The position numbers were made by a program, and so were the translations under genes. From NCBI GenBank assembly GCA_031546985.1, contig JAVBJN010000070.1, positions 1 through 29,493 on the forward strand: a stretch of DNA of 29,493 bases, given 5' to 3'. Below are positions 7,729-15,735 of this stretch, one piece after another; the first letter of the stretch is position 1; each line of letters opens with the position of its first letter. The notes beneath the pieces were generated by a model. That model worked only from the letters and a program-made list of their open reading frames with translations, did not search any database and was not told the DNA's origin. This stretch comes from JAVBJN01 sp031546985. GTDB lineage: Bacteria; Bacteroidota; Bacteroidia; Chitinophagales; Chitinophagaceae.

Positions 7729-7736
7729 TATTTTTG
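7729..7736 (+). promoter_or_regulatory. -7 promoter box of the MATE gene
   Basis: TATTTTTG matches TAnnTTTG exactly and lies 36 bases before ATG 7773. No clear TTG was found at the proper distance upstream. Confidence 0.4.
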
Positions 7737-7772
7737 CCATTACTTTCCGGCAACAGCACGGTTATACACCAT

Positions 7773-9113
7773 ATGAGAGTTACCATCACCAACAGACAGA
7801 TCATTAAAATTGCAGGGCCTATTGCCATTGCATTACTCATTCCGCAGGTTAGCTTTTTTGTAAATACTGCCTTTATGGGGCATATGGGCAGCCGCGAGCT
7901 GGCCATTATTGGTATATCCAGTATTTACTACCTGGTACTGGCAGGCGTGGGCATGGGATTGAACAATGGTATGCAGGTATTACTATCGCGCAAAGCTGGT
8001 GCTATGGACTATCCGGGCCTGGGCAAGCTGTTCTCTAACGGCTGGGCTATTAACGTACTCATGGCCATGTTGCTCATTTGCATCTCCTATATCCTGGCAC
8101 CGCTCATCCTTTCTGCAGGCCTGCATGATCCCGAGATCAGGGGCGCGGCGGCTTCTTACCTCAGCATCCGCACCTGGGGACTGCTGTTTCTGTTCCAGGG
8201 GCAGCTCACCAACTCGCTGTACATTTCTACACAACATACCAGGTATATGATTGCCGGCTCGCTGGCAGCCATGCTCTGCAATGTGTTTTTCGACTACACC
8301 CTTATTTTTGGCTACATGGGCTTCCCGGAGCTGGGTGTAAACGGTGCCGCCTATGCCTCGCTTATAGGAGAAGCCGCAGCGGTATGCATCCTGTACAGTA
8401 TCCTGTTCATTAAAAAATTTCCTACGCGGTATGGCTGCAAGCCCACCCTCAAACTGGATCTGGCGCTCACGAAGCAAACCCTCAAAATATCGCTGCCGCT
8501 GGTTATTCAATATTGCTTTAGCCTGGGTAGCTGGCTTATATTCTACATTTTTATTGAGCATTTGGGACAGGAATCCCTGGCTATATCGCAGGTCATGCGC
8601 AGCATTTTTGGCCTGTTTGGCATTTTCATGTGGGCTTTTGGTTATACCACCAATACCATGGTGAGCAACCTTATCGGGCAAGGCATGCAAAACAGGGTCA
8701 TCTTCCTGGTTAAAAAAATGTGGATACTGAGCTTTAGCTGCGCAGCATTTCTTTGTGTTTGGGTTTTGATTTTCCCATACTCATTCCTCGGTTTGTTTAC
8801 CAACCAGACGCACCTCATTGCCGATGCTATTCCGTCTTTATATATTGTAACGCTGGCTACATTGATTATGTCGCTGGCAGCCGTAGCTTTTAATGCCGTA
8901 ACCGGCACAGGCGTTACCACCATTAATGTATTGATAGAAGGATTGTGTATTGCAGCCTACCTGTGCTACAACTACTTTATTGTACAAAAAATGCGCATGC
9001 CATTGGCATACGCATGGGCTTCAGAATGGGTATACTGGAGCATATTGTTGATTTGCAGTACCACTTATCTCTTCTCCGGAAGATGGAAGAAGCGGACTGG
9101 TCAAATATCATAA
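7773..9113 (+). CDS. MATE family cation/drug antiporter
   Basis: A 446-residue inner-membrane transporter of the multidrug and toxic compound extrusion family, which exports organic cations in exchange for sodium or protons. The sequence shows the expected two-fold layout of about twelve hydrophobic segments, starting with IKIAGPIAIALLIPQVSFFVNTAFMGHMG, the typical first-helix region (PQ and the FMG turn). It shows GAAYASLIGEAAAV near helix 6 and the internal repeat from about residue 230. The start at 7773 is preferred over 7734 because it gives a normal short N-terminus (MRVTITNRQIIKIAGP) and lies downstream of the -7 box. The 3' end overlaps the convergent TPR gene by 6 bases. Substrate unknown. 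Confidence 0.9.
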   Translation: MRVTITNRQIIKIAGPIAIALLIPQVSFFVNTAFMGHMGSRELAIIGISSIYYLVLAGVGMGLNNGMQVLLSRKAGAMDYPGLGKLFSNGWAINVLMAMLLICISYILAPLILSAGLHDPEIRGAAASYLSIRTWGLLFLFQGQLTNSLYISTQHTRYMIAGSLAAMLCNVFFDYTLIFGYMGFPELGVNGAAYASLIGEAAAVCILYSILFIKKFPTRYGCKPTLKLDLALTKQTLKISLPLVIQYCFSLGSWLIFYIFIEHLGQESLAISQVMRSIFGLFGIFMWAFGYTTNTMVSNLIGQGMQNRVIFLVKKMWILSFSCAAFLCVWVLIFPYSFLGLFTNQTHLIADAIPSLYIVTLATLIMSLAAVAFNAVTGTGVTTINVLIEGLCIAAYLCYNYFIVQKMRMPLAYAWASEWVYWSILLICSTTYLFSGRWKKRTGQIS

Positions 9114-9860
9114 ACTACCCAGCAGCTTTTTACACTCCGCTATGTTCTCCGGGTCGTCCTGGGTACGTACCGGGGTGTTTATGGCTTGCTGCCACACGGC
9201 TTTGGCTTTGTCTTTCTGGTCGTTTTGCTTATAAGCCTTACCCAGGTCGAGCAGGTTTAAGATAAAACCCGGATCGAGCGATTTGCATTTTTCATAATTA
9301 GCGATGGCGGTTTTAAGATCGCCGGGAGGTAAGCCGCCAAACAGCATATTGGCAGCGCCTTTTTCTGCAAAGTTGAGGTTAGAAACCTCGTAATTATACT
9401 TGCCTAATACATTCCAGGCCAGTGCATACCGCGGATTGATCTGCACCGCTTTTTGGGCATACTTATAAATATCGCGCGATGCAGCTACTTTATCTTTAGA
9501 ACCGGAAATAAGCGCCAAACGCCCCATAGCTACCGCCATTACGTAATTGGCCTCTGCACTGCCGGGGTTTTTCTTAAGCGCACCCTCGGCATATATCTTG
9601 GCAGTTTTAAAATAAGCTTCTTTTAGCGTTTTGCTCGTTTGCCGGTTGCCTACCCTCGAGCACATAAAACTCGCACCGCAAAGGGCATCCAGGTTGGTGG
9701 GTTCCAATTTAAGGGCGTCCTTGTATTTAGCCAGCGCTGCTTCTTCTTTCCTGTCTTTTTCCAGTTGGTCGCCCTGCAGTACCAGATCGGCTGCCGATTG
9801 TGCCGCAGCCGGAGAAACCGATGCGGCCACTGTACAGATTACAATCAAAGTGTTGCGCAT
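9108..9860 (-). CDS. Secreted tetratricopeptide-repeat protein
   Basis: A 250-residue protein with a signal peptide (MRNTLIVICTVAASVSPAAAQ) and about four to five TPR units: residues 24-60 (ALAKYKDALKLEPTNLDAL), 95-115 (ALKKNPGSAEANYVMAVAMG), 133-157 (AQKAVQINPRYALAWNVLG) and 185-230 (AIANYEKCKSLDPGFILNLLDLGKAY). TPRs make protein-protein docking surfaces. The overall look resembles RMDN-like TPR proteins of Bacteroidota. Probably periplasmic; no lipobox. It is 41 bases downstream of folB on the same strand. The near-promoter TATCTTTTG at about 9882-9890 could start its own transcript. Function unknown. Confidence 0.8.
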   Translation of the reverse strand: MRNTLIVICTVAASVSPAAAQSAADLVLQGDQLEKDRKEEAALAKYKDALKLEPTNLDALCGASFMCSRVGNRQTSKTLKEAYFKTAKIYAEGALKKNPGSAEANYVMAVAMGRLALISGSKDKVAASRDIYKYAQKAVQINPRYALAWNVLGKYNYEVSNLNFAEKGAANMLFGGLPPGDLKTAIANYEKCKSLDPGFILNLLDLGKAYKQNDQKDKAKAVWQQAINTPVRTQDDPENIAECKKLLGSL

Positions 9861-9901
9861 AAGTGCATGGTTTTGTTTCTACAAAAGATACAAAACTTTC
9901 C

Positions 9902-10258
9902 TTACAACTTCCTGCCGCGTTTTATTCTTACAAATGAGGATTTGGCCTGCCCCTTGATCGGCGGATTCAATTTCCGGATCACCATATCGATGTGCAGGAT
10001 AAACGGAAAATGGTGCCAGATCGATTCTACAATATTGTTGGCCAGGGTTTCCAGCAGGTCTACCCTTTTGCCCATCTGCTTGCGTATAATCTCATAGATC
10101 TCTGTATAATCTACCGTTTCGTTAAGCCCTTTAATAGGATCCTGGTCTTTTACTTCTACCGAAATATCTACCTCAAAATGATTACCCAATTGCTTCTCCT
10201 CGTCATATAAACCATGATAGGCATGAAACTGTAATCCTTCAAATCCAACATTGATCAT
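9902..10258 (-). CDS. folB: Dihydroneopterin aldolase
   Basis: Cleaves 7,8-dihydroneopterin to 6-hydroxymethyl-dihydropterin and glycolaldehyde in folate synthesis. The 118-residue protein has the FolB pattern: FHAYHGLYDEEKQLGNHFEVD (11-31), with the pterin-anchoring Glu in the DEEK stretch; VDYTEIYEII (49-58), with the conserved Tyr51; and the terminal PPIKG (99-103), with Lys102 as the catalytic lysine. Length is standard. A -7 box 18 bases upstream supports the start. Confidence 0.93.
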   Translation of the reverse strand: MINVGFEGLQFHAYHGLYDEEKQLGNHFEVDISVEVKDQDPIKGLNETVDYTEIYEIIRKQMGKRVDLLETLANNIVESIWHHFPFILHIDMVIRKLNPPIKGQAKSSFVRIKRGRKL

Positions 10259-10275
10259 ATGATTGTAATTTGGGG

Positions 10276-10283
10276 CAAAGATA
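10276..10283 (-). promoter_or_regulatory. -7 promoter box of folB
   Basis: The minus strand reads TATCTTTG, an exact match to the consensus, giving a leader of roughly 10-12 bases before ATG 10258. No good TTG is seen at the expected distance. Confidence 0.5.
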
Positions 10284-10436
10284 GAATTGTAATACGAATA
10301 GACCGCCGGTTGAAACAGTCGCGACCACAGGGTAAAGAAAAAATAACATTCGCAGCCCTTTGCAGGATTGCCAGATGCCTATTTGCCTGCAACATTTAGT
10401 TTATATTGTATCATACACCAACCCAAACTTTATTTC

Positions 10437-11729
10437 ATGGATACGCCCTACAACCTGCTTCCGGCCCGGGTAAAAATGACATACCAAATCGTGTACAGTG
10501 AACTGGTGCAGGAGAACCTGACCATTTTCAAAAACAGGGCAGGAAAATGGGGTGCGCTGCTGGCTGGTAAAAAATCCTTTTTCTCTACGGGTTACCAATA
10601 CCTGGTTGCTCCCCTGTACGATTCCATAGGTTTTAATAAAAAGGCCGGCTTGCTGGAAGTAGTACGATACGAAAACGGGAAATGGAATGACGACAAAAAC
10701 ATTTTTTACTTTTTCAATACCAATGGAGAACTGGTTTGGGAAGCGCCCCAGGGCACTTCTGTTTCCATTGACCAATATGGCAATGTCATTATAAGGGTGA
10801 AGAAAAAACATGGATTGGCAGACCACGACTTTACCATGCTGGTAGAGCCTGTTTATGAAAGGCTTACTGCGATTAATGACCAGTACTTTATTGCTTATAA
10901 AGACCAGCAGTATGGCATCATTGACCGGCACAACCGCCCTGTGCTGAACTTTCATTATGCCCAAATCTTTGAACCATCCGCCAATGAGAAATTAATGGTA
11001 AAAGACCATGCCGGGCGGCACTTTGCTTTTGACCTTGCCACACACCAGCGTTCATTGCTCCCGTTCAATAAAATCCTGCGCGCCTCCAGCAACACCTATA
11101 TGGCTCCTGCAGCAGAAAGCCGGAGTTTATTTAAATCAATTGTCAATTGCAGCGAAACCAGCCCGGGCGAATATGAAATGTGCAGGTATAAAGGAAAATG
11201 GGGCATTGCCAGAGCCGACGGAAACGTACAGATCCCTAACGAATATGACTATATCGATTTTTTGAGCCATCCGGGATTTTACAAAGTATGCAAAGGCGAC
11301 ATGCAATTCCGGGAAGGAGATGCCGAAGATGAATACCGGCTCTTTGCCCTAAACGGTAAATGGGGCATTATTGATGCCAACAACAATGTGATAGTGCCTA
11401 TCGAATATGACTGGATTGATGAAGCGGAGTCTTCGGTATGGATCGTTTACCAGGGAGGAGAAGTGTATTACAACGACGAGTACCAGGAAGATTACTGGAC
11501 CATTAAGGGCGCCAAACTTGGCGTGTATAACCGAAACAAGTTAATTGTGCCCATTGCCTACGATACCATTTTGAGGAACTGGTTCCGGGTTAAAGACTAC
11601 ATTTTTGTACAAAACGGGCATGAAGGGTTTAATGAAAATGTGCCAACATATGATGTGTACACTTTTGACGGCCAAAAAATAGAAAAAAACAAACCGCATC
11701 CCAAGAACCATCGCTATTACCCACGTTAA
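10437..11729 (+). CDS. WG-repeat protein
   Basis: A 430-residue protein built of WG (KWG) repeats. Clear units are AGKWGALLAGKK, QYGIIDRHNRPVLNFHYAQI, GKWGIARADGNVQIPNEYDYI, GKWGIIDANNNVIVPIEYDWI and LGVYNRNKLIVPIAYDTI; each pairs a short strand with a buried Trp/Tyr-Gly and ends in Tyr-Asp. Such repeats are thought to form beta-structures for binding; no enzyme activity is known. I start at Met 10437; the frame extends to 10368, but those 23 residues are not repeat-like. No signal peptide follows either Met, so it is probably cytoplasmic. It is followed by a strong terminator. Substrate or partner unknown. Confidence 0.75.
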   Translation: MDTPYNLLPARVKMTYQIVYSELVQENLTIFKNRAGKWGALLAGKKSFFSTGYQYLVAPLYDSIGFNKKAGLLEVVRYENGKWNDDKNIFYFFNTNGELVWEAPQGTSVSIDQYGNVIIRVKKKHGLADHDFTMLVEPVYERLTAINDQYFIAYKDQQYGIIDRHNRPVLNFHYAQIFEPSANEKLMVKDHAGRHFAFDLATHQRSLLPFNKILRASSNTYMAPAAESRSLFKSIVNCSETSPGEYEMCRYKGKWGIARADGNVQIPNEYDYIDFLSHPGFYKVCKGDMQFREGDAEDEYRLFALNGKWGIIDANNNVIVPIEYDWIDEAESSVWIVYQGGEVYYNDEYQEDYWTIKGAKLGVYNRNKLIVPIAYDTILRNWFRVKDYIFVQNGHEGFNENVPTYDVYTFDGQKIEKNKPHPKNHRYYPR

Positions 11730-11734
11730 ACTTA

Positions 11735-11775
11735 AAAAACAAGCCCCGGGCCAATGGCATCCGGGGCTTGTTTTT
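11735..11775. terminator. Bidirectional terminator between the WG-repeat and propeller genes
   Basis: A perfect 15-base stem: AAAAACAAGCCCCGG (11735-11749) pairs with CCGGGGCTTGTTTTT (11761-11775), with an 11-base loop. It lies 5 bases past one stop codon and 2 bases before the other, serving both converging genes. Confidence 0.92.
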
Positions 11776-11777
11776 AT

Positions 11778-13250
11778 TTAGGGATTTCTTACATCTCCAG
11801 AATAAGGATCGGCGCTAAGCTCGTACCGCTTACGGGTGCGCAGCTCCAGCGTACTCATGTCCACCACATTGAAATAACCACTGCGGGGACCGCAAACACC
11901 GGTGTGGTGCGGCGCGGGGCCGCTGGCATCTACATTGCGGCTGATAACATACACCAGGTTTCCTATATCATCGGCCACGAGGGCATGTGGTTGAAAGAAG
12001 GGGCCGGGTATTTTTTTAACCAGCTCCAGGGTTTCATAGTTTACCACATACATTGAGCCTCTGTAATTGGGTTCGGTATCCTGGTCTTCCATACAACTTA
12101 CGTAGAGGTAAGGTTTTTTATGCGACATAGTAAACTCCTGCGGAAAAGTACCCATTGGAATAATCTTCAGCAAGGTATCGGCCTTAGCATCCATTACCCG
12201 CAACTCATTGGTTTTCTGACAGGTAATAAAATACTTACTATAGTCTGGCGACATAATAATTTCGTGCGGGTACAGATCGGTAAGCGTTGCTGCGGGGCCC
12301 AGAGGAATCTCCTGCACCAAAACCTGCAACATATCTACCCGGTACACCGAGCGGCCAGCCTGCTTGGTTACATACCACACAGAACAATCCGCATTGCTGG
12401 CTACACCATGCGGCTCATCAAAATCGTCGAACGAACTGATGATCTGCATTTTTTCCAGGTCTATCAGTTTCAGCTTTCCTTTGCGGCCGTTGAGGTTGGT
12501 AGAAGACTGGTCGCTTACCATAGCGGTTTTGCCATCGGGCGATATCTTAAAGATATTCCAGTTACCCACACCCAAAAGCAGTTGATCTACCAGCTTATCG
12601 GTAGCGGCATCGAAACGCTGAAAGTACTGCCCCCCGGTAAAAGACACATACCAGTACTTGCCATCGGGCGAAACCCTTAGGCAGTGCGGCGATTCAATAT
12701 CGGGCAGCACCCCTACCGGAATCCAGCGCATAATCAATTGCGAAGCCGCATCTACCACCGCCACCAGGTCGCAACCCTGGGCTGTGATGTAAATTTTGCG
12801 TCTTTTGGCCGCATTATCAGAAAAGGGAATATTACCGTTTTTATCCGGCGCGCCGTTAGAGATCCAGTCCTTAAGGGTTTGCACCTCATCGCGGGTAAGC
12901 ACCGGCTGGTTTAACGGCATAGAAGGCTTGGAAATAAGCCCCATATCCTCATACGTATTGCAAAACGAGAATAAAGAACTGTTTTGCACACTGTATGGCA
13001 CCACTACCGCGCCGCTGTTACCGCCTTTAAATAAGGCACTGTAGGTTTCCAGCAGCAGGCCATTGGCATTCTGGTAGCTTTTAATATTGTGGCACCCGGC
13101 GGTAGCGCACTTCGTAAGCATAATATCTGCTATCTTATCCGGATAGCCTCCATCGGGACGGGCAGCCTGATCTTTGGTGCAGCTCCACATAGAAGCCGCG
13201 CCCATAGATAAGGCTGCCACCCAATAAAGTATAGTAGAACGTTTCATCAT
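11778..13250 (-). CDS. Lipoprotein with cytochrome c-like domain and YncE-type beta-propeller
   Basis: A 490-residue exported protein in two parts. After a hydrophobic leader (MMKRSTILYWVAALSMG... SMWSC, lipid cysteine about 24; the lipobox is not classical) comes a domain with KCATAGCHN (heme-type cysteines C48 and C53, H54, spacing CX4CH) and a downstream PSMPLN whose Met111 could be the distal heme ligand. From about 145 to the end lie repeated beta-propeller blades with YncE-like phrases: RVSPDGKYWYVSF, KISPDGKTAMVSDQ, IIMSPDYSKYFITCQ. Heme attachment is inferred. The start is taken at the ATG at 13250 (another is at 13247); the longer frame would overlap trxB. It follows trxB by 5 bases, so they are likely co-transcribed. 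Electron-transfer partner unknown. Confidence 0.78.
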   Translation of the reverse strand: MMKRSTILYWVAALSMGAASMWSCTKDQAARPDGGYPDKIADIMLTKCATAGCHNIKSYQNANGLLLETYSALFKGGNSGAVVVPYSVQNSSLFSFCNTYEDMGLISKPSMPLNQPVLTRDEVQTLKDWISNGAPDKNGNIPFSDNAAKRRKIYITAQGCDLVAVVDAASQLIMRWIPVGVLPDIESPHCLRVSPDGKYWYVSFTGGQYFQRFDAATDKLVDQLLLGVGNWNIFKISPDGKTAMVSDQSSTNLNGRKGKLKLIDLEKMQIISSFDDFDEPHGVASNADCSVWYVTKQAGRSVYRVDMLQVLVQEIPLGPAATLTDLYPHEIIMSPDYSKYFITCQKTNELRVMDAKADTLLKIIPMGTFPQEFTMSHKKPYLYVSCMEDQDTEPNYRGSMYVVNYETLELVKKIPGPFFQPHALVADDIGNLVYVISRNVDASGPAPHHTGVCGPRSGYFNVVDMSTLELRTRKRYELSADPYSGDVRNP

Positions 13251-13255
13251 TACAT

Positions 13256-14197
13256 TTATACCAACCCTGCCGCAGTAAGGTAGCGCTCGGCATCCAGCGC
13301 CGACATACAACCGCTACCTGCTGCTGTTACAGCCTGGCGATAGTTTTTGTCCTGCACATCTCCGCAGGCAAATACACCTTCGATATTGGTTTTGGTAGTA
13401 CCGGGCACGGTAAGGATGTATCCGGTTTCGTCCATATCAATCACACCTTTAAAGATGTCGGAATTAGGTTGGTGACCAATCGCTACGAAGAATGCGCTTA
13501 AAGGAATAACGGATTCTTCATTGGTTTTATTGTTGATCACTTTCATGGCTTCCACTTTGCTATCGCCCAATACCTCGAGGGTTTCGGTATTCCAATATAC
13601 CTTAATGTTGGGAGTATTCAAAACGCGGTCCTGCATTACTTTAGAAGCACGCATCTCGCTTTTGCGTATAAGCATGTGTACGGTAGAGCACATTTTAGAC
13701 AGGTACATGGCTTCTTCACAAGCGGTATCGCCCGCGCCTACAATCGCCACTTCTTTGCCTTTAAAGAAAAAGCCGTCGCACACCGCGCAAGCGCTTACGC
13801 CATGACCATTTAAACGGGTTTCAGACTCCAGGCCCAGCCATTTGGCCGATGCACCGGTAGCAATAATCACAGCATCTGCTTCGATCCACTTTTCCTCGTC
13901 GATCTCTACTTTAAACGGACGCACACTAAAGTCTACTTTCGTAGCCATACCATAACGGATATCGGCTCCCATACGGGCGGCTTGTTTCTCAAAATCCATC
14001 ATCATCTGAGGCCCCATAATTCCATCGGGATAACCAGGATAATTCTCTACATCGGTTGTAATCGTAAGCTGGCCACCAGGCTGAATACCCTGGTACATTA
14101 CCGGTTTCATATTGGCACGCGAAGCATAAATGGCTGCGGTATATCCTGCAGGACCCGATCCAATGATCAGGCAATGAACTTTTTCATTAGCACTCAT
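13256..14197 (-). CDS. trxB: Thioredoxin-disulfide reductase
   Basis: Reduces thioredoxin with NADPH through FAD and an active-site disulfide. The 313-residue protein has the FAD Rossmann motif IIGSGPAGYTAA (11-22), the redox pair CAVC (137-140), the NADPH-binding IVGAGDTACEEA (152-163), and the C-terminal FAD motif ACGDVQDKNYRQAVTAAGSG. Length and start are typical. It is immediately upstream (5 bases) of the cytochrome/propeller lipoprotein. Confidence 0.95.
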   Translation of the reverse strand: MSANEKVHCLIIGSGPAGYTAAIYASRANMKPVMYQGIQPGGQLTITTDVENYPGYPDGIMGPQMMMDFEKQAARMGADIRYGMATKVDFSVRPFKVEIDEEKWIEADAVIIATGASAKWLGLESETRLNGHGVSACAVCDGFFFKGKEVAIVGAGDTACEEAMYLSKMCSTVHMLIRKSEMRASKVMQDRVLNTPNIKVYWNTETLEVLGDSKVEAMKVINNKTNEESVIPLSAFFVAIGHQPNSDIFKGVIDMDETGYILTVPGTTKTNIEGVFACGDVQDKNYRQAVTAAGSGCMSALDAERYLTAAGLV

Positions 14198-14253
14198 GAT
14201 AACTATTCAATTTTTATAATCCCGCTAATGTAGTAAATAAAAGCATAAAAACG

Positions 14254-14390
14254 GGGATGCGGGCCAGTGGTGGCAGTGATGGGGTATAGAGGCCCTGCGG
14301 GGTGAGAAATGAAGGCGTCCGAAACCTGACCTGCCAGGTGCCAGCCTGGCGACAGACAGGCGCAAGCTCTTGTCAGGTCTAAGCTATTTC
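14254..14390. repeat. GC-rich intergenic mosaic element, copy A
   Basis: It contains, in order, CCAGTGGTGG (14264-14273), GGGTGAGAA (14300-14308), overlapping CCTGnCAGG-type inverted segments near 14326-14360, and CAGGTCTAAG (14374-14383). The same blocks in the same order recur at 24896-25220. No coding sense is visible. Confidence 0.5.
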
Positions 14391-14443
14391 TTCTTAGAAC
14401 AGCTCTTAAAAAAATATACACGTTATTGATTTCTCTTAAAAAA

Positions 14444-14560
14444 CCTGCTCCTGTAAGGCACGAACAGGAAGCAGGATCCCTTTTAAAGAGAATTATATGT
14501 CATTGATTTTTCTTGTTCTGAGGAGATCCTGCACCTCCCTACGGTCGGGCAGGATGACAG
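14444..14560. repeat. Dispersed nested inverted repeat (GATCCTGC family), single copy
   Basis: The 117-base element contains CCTGC (14444-14448), GCAGGATCCCTTTTAAA (14471-14487), GATCCTGC (14525-14532) and GCAGGATGACAG (14549-14560). The arms can pair in two ways: as two side hairpins or as one long outer fold. The same blocks make up the array at the right end of the window, showing that this is a dispersed family. Confidence 0.7.
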
Positions 14561-14631
14561 ATTAAATACCAGGTATTAAAAATCGGTAATTGAATGAACA
14601 GATCAGCAATCACACTTCGGAGATCAGCAGT

Positions 14632-15594
14632 TTACTTCGCTACAATCAGCGTATCGTAAGTGCTGCCATAACCAGCCCACACGCCCAGCGCGCCGCCTTT
14701 GATATTGCCCAGCACCTGCACCGGCGAGGCAAAAGGGTTTCCCGTGGAACTGTAGGCAAAATCGAGCGTGCTCCAGAAATCATAAACCGAGCGCTCAATA
14801 GCCGACCATTTGAGCACAATTGTATCGCCCTTGAAGAAATAACCATAAGAGTTGATATCCAGATCGGGATTGCGACGGTCGTAACCGGCATCCAGCACAA
14901 TTTTAATGGTAGCGCCATTAATAATTTCGTCGTTGTAGGCAGAATTTAACCCCTCTACAAAACCGGTATTTACATATTTGGTTTGCCCTATAAGGGAATC
15001 GTACGTCTGGTACTTGCGCTGTGTCCAGTATTTTACACAATTGCCTAAAGTATCGGGATCGGAATATTGCACATACAACTGTACAGCACCGGGCCTGGGC
15101 GGATTGGCAGGCGATTCTACCCACATGGTATCTACCGGCTTGGGTTGCGGAATTTTGGTACCGGCGGTAAACACCTGCCCATCGGCAGTTTCGATATGAA
15201 GCGTGTAATAAGTATTGTATTTGCCCGTAAACTGCAACGCAAACGGATCGGTAAGATCTACAGAGTAAATGCTGAATTTGTATGACTGGCCACCAATAGG
15301 CGTATCAATCACATATTCTTTAAGGGTAATGGAGTTTTGCGCGTCGGAGACGGTAATTTTTGCGCCATGCAGGTAACTCTCCTGCAATACAGTGGGGTCT
15401 ATACGATCAAAGTAACCGATGCTCTTAGTCAGAATCACATAAGGCGGCAAGCCGTATTCGATAGCACCCTCTACCACTACCTTAGGGTCAGAACCTTTGA
15501 AATTGATCTTAACGTCCTTTTCGCAGGAAGTAAGTCCCAACACCAACAAAGCCAGTACCAGCAGACAATAACCAAAGCTTCGATTCGCCTTCAT
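14632..15594 (-). CDS. DUF4249 family lipoprotein
   Basis: A 320-residue lipoprotein: a 23-residue signal ending in LGLTSC, with lipid cysteine C24, followed by EKDVKINF. The DUF4249 hallmark is the early VVVEGAIEYGLPPYVILTKSIGYFD stretch (39-63), then a beta-rich Ig-like body with a late FWSTLDFAYSSTGNPF segment. The family is restricted mainly to Bacteroidota and usually sits beside a TonB-dependent receptor; no receptor lies next to it here, which is a little unusual. Likely on the periplasmic or outer face of the outer membrane. Function unknown. Confidence 0.82.
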   Translation of the reverse strand: MKANRSFGYCLLVLALLVLGLTSCEKDVKINFKGSDPKVVVEGAIEYGLPPYVILTKSIGYFDRIDPTVLQESYLHGAKITVSDAQNSITLKEYVIDTPIGGQSYKFSIYSVDLTDPFALQFTGKYNTYYTLHIETADGQVFTAGTKIPQPKPVDTMWVESPANPPRPGAVQLYVQYSDPDTLGNCVKYWTQRKYQTYDSLIGQTKYVNTGFVEGLNSAYNDEIINGATIKIVLDAGYDRRNPDLDINSYGYFFKGDTIVLKWSAIERSVYDFWSTLDFAYSSTGNPFASPVQVLGNIKGGALGVWAGYGSTYDTLIVAK

Positions 15595-15619
15595 GAAAAT
15601 TGATATGGATGATTACCTG

Positions 15620-15627
15620 CAAATCTA
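15620..15627 (-). promoter_or_regulatory. -7 promoter box of the DUF4249 gene
   Basis: The minus strand reads TAGATTTG, an exact TAnnTTTG match, 26 bases upstream of ATG 15594. No TTG is seen at the proper distance. Confidence 0.45.
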
Positions 15628-15694
15628 CAGGAAACTAAGGTACGTTCCTTGCCGCAGGGGCAAAAAGGAATGTATAACCCGAAAGGTTATAAAA

Positions 15695-15722
15695 CAAACC
15701 CCGACGCAATGGCCGGGGTTTG
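15695..15722 (-). terminator. Intrinsic terminator of rpoD
   Basis: A 9-base stem, CAAACCCCG (15695-15703) with CGGGGTTTG (15714-15722), has a 10-base loop. On the minus strand it is followed by TTTTATAAC. It begins 14 bases past the rpoD stop codon. Confidence 0.82.
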
Positions 15723-15735
15723 AAAAACAGGGTGA

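Larger units (their letters stand above)
14198..14631. other. Gene-free repeat island
   Basis: 434 bases between trxB and the DUF4249 gene with no credible reading frame and no tRNA. It holds a GC-rich mosaic element (14254-14390) and a GATCCTGC-type nested inverted repeat (14444-14560). The upstream part (14198-14250) is AT-rich and would carry the trxB promoter, but no exact -7 box was found. Confidence 0.6.

Noticed and set aside
14198..14631. Hidden tRNA or small RNA in the first repeat island
   Set aside because: No cloverleaf or promoter could be made out. The foldable parts are explained by the two repeat families.
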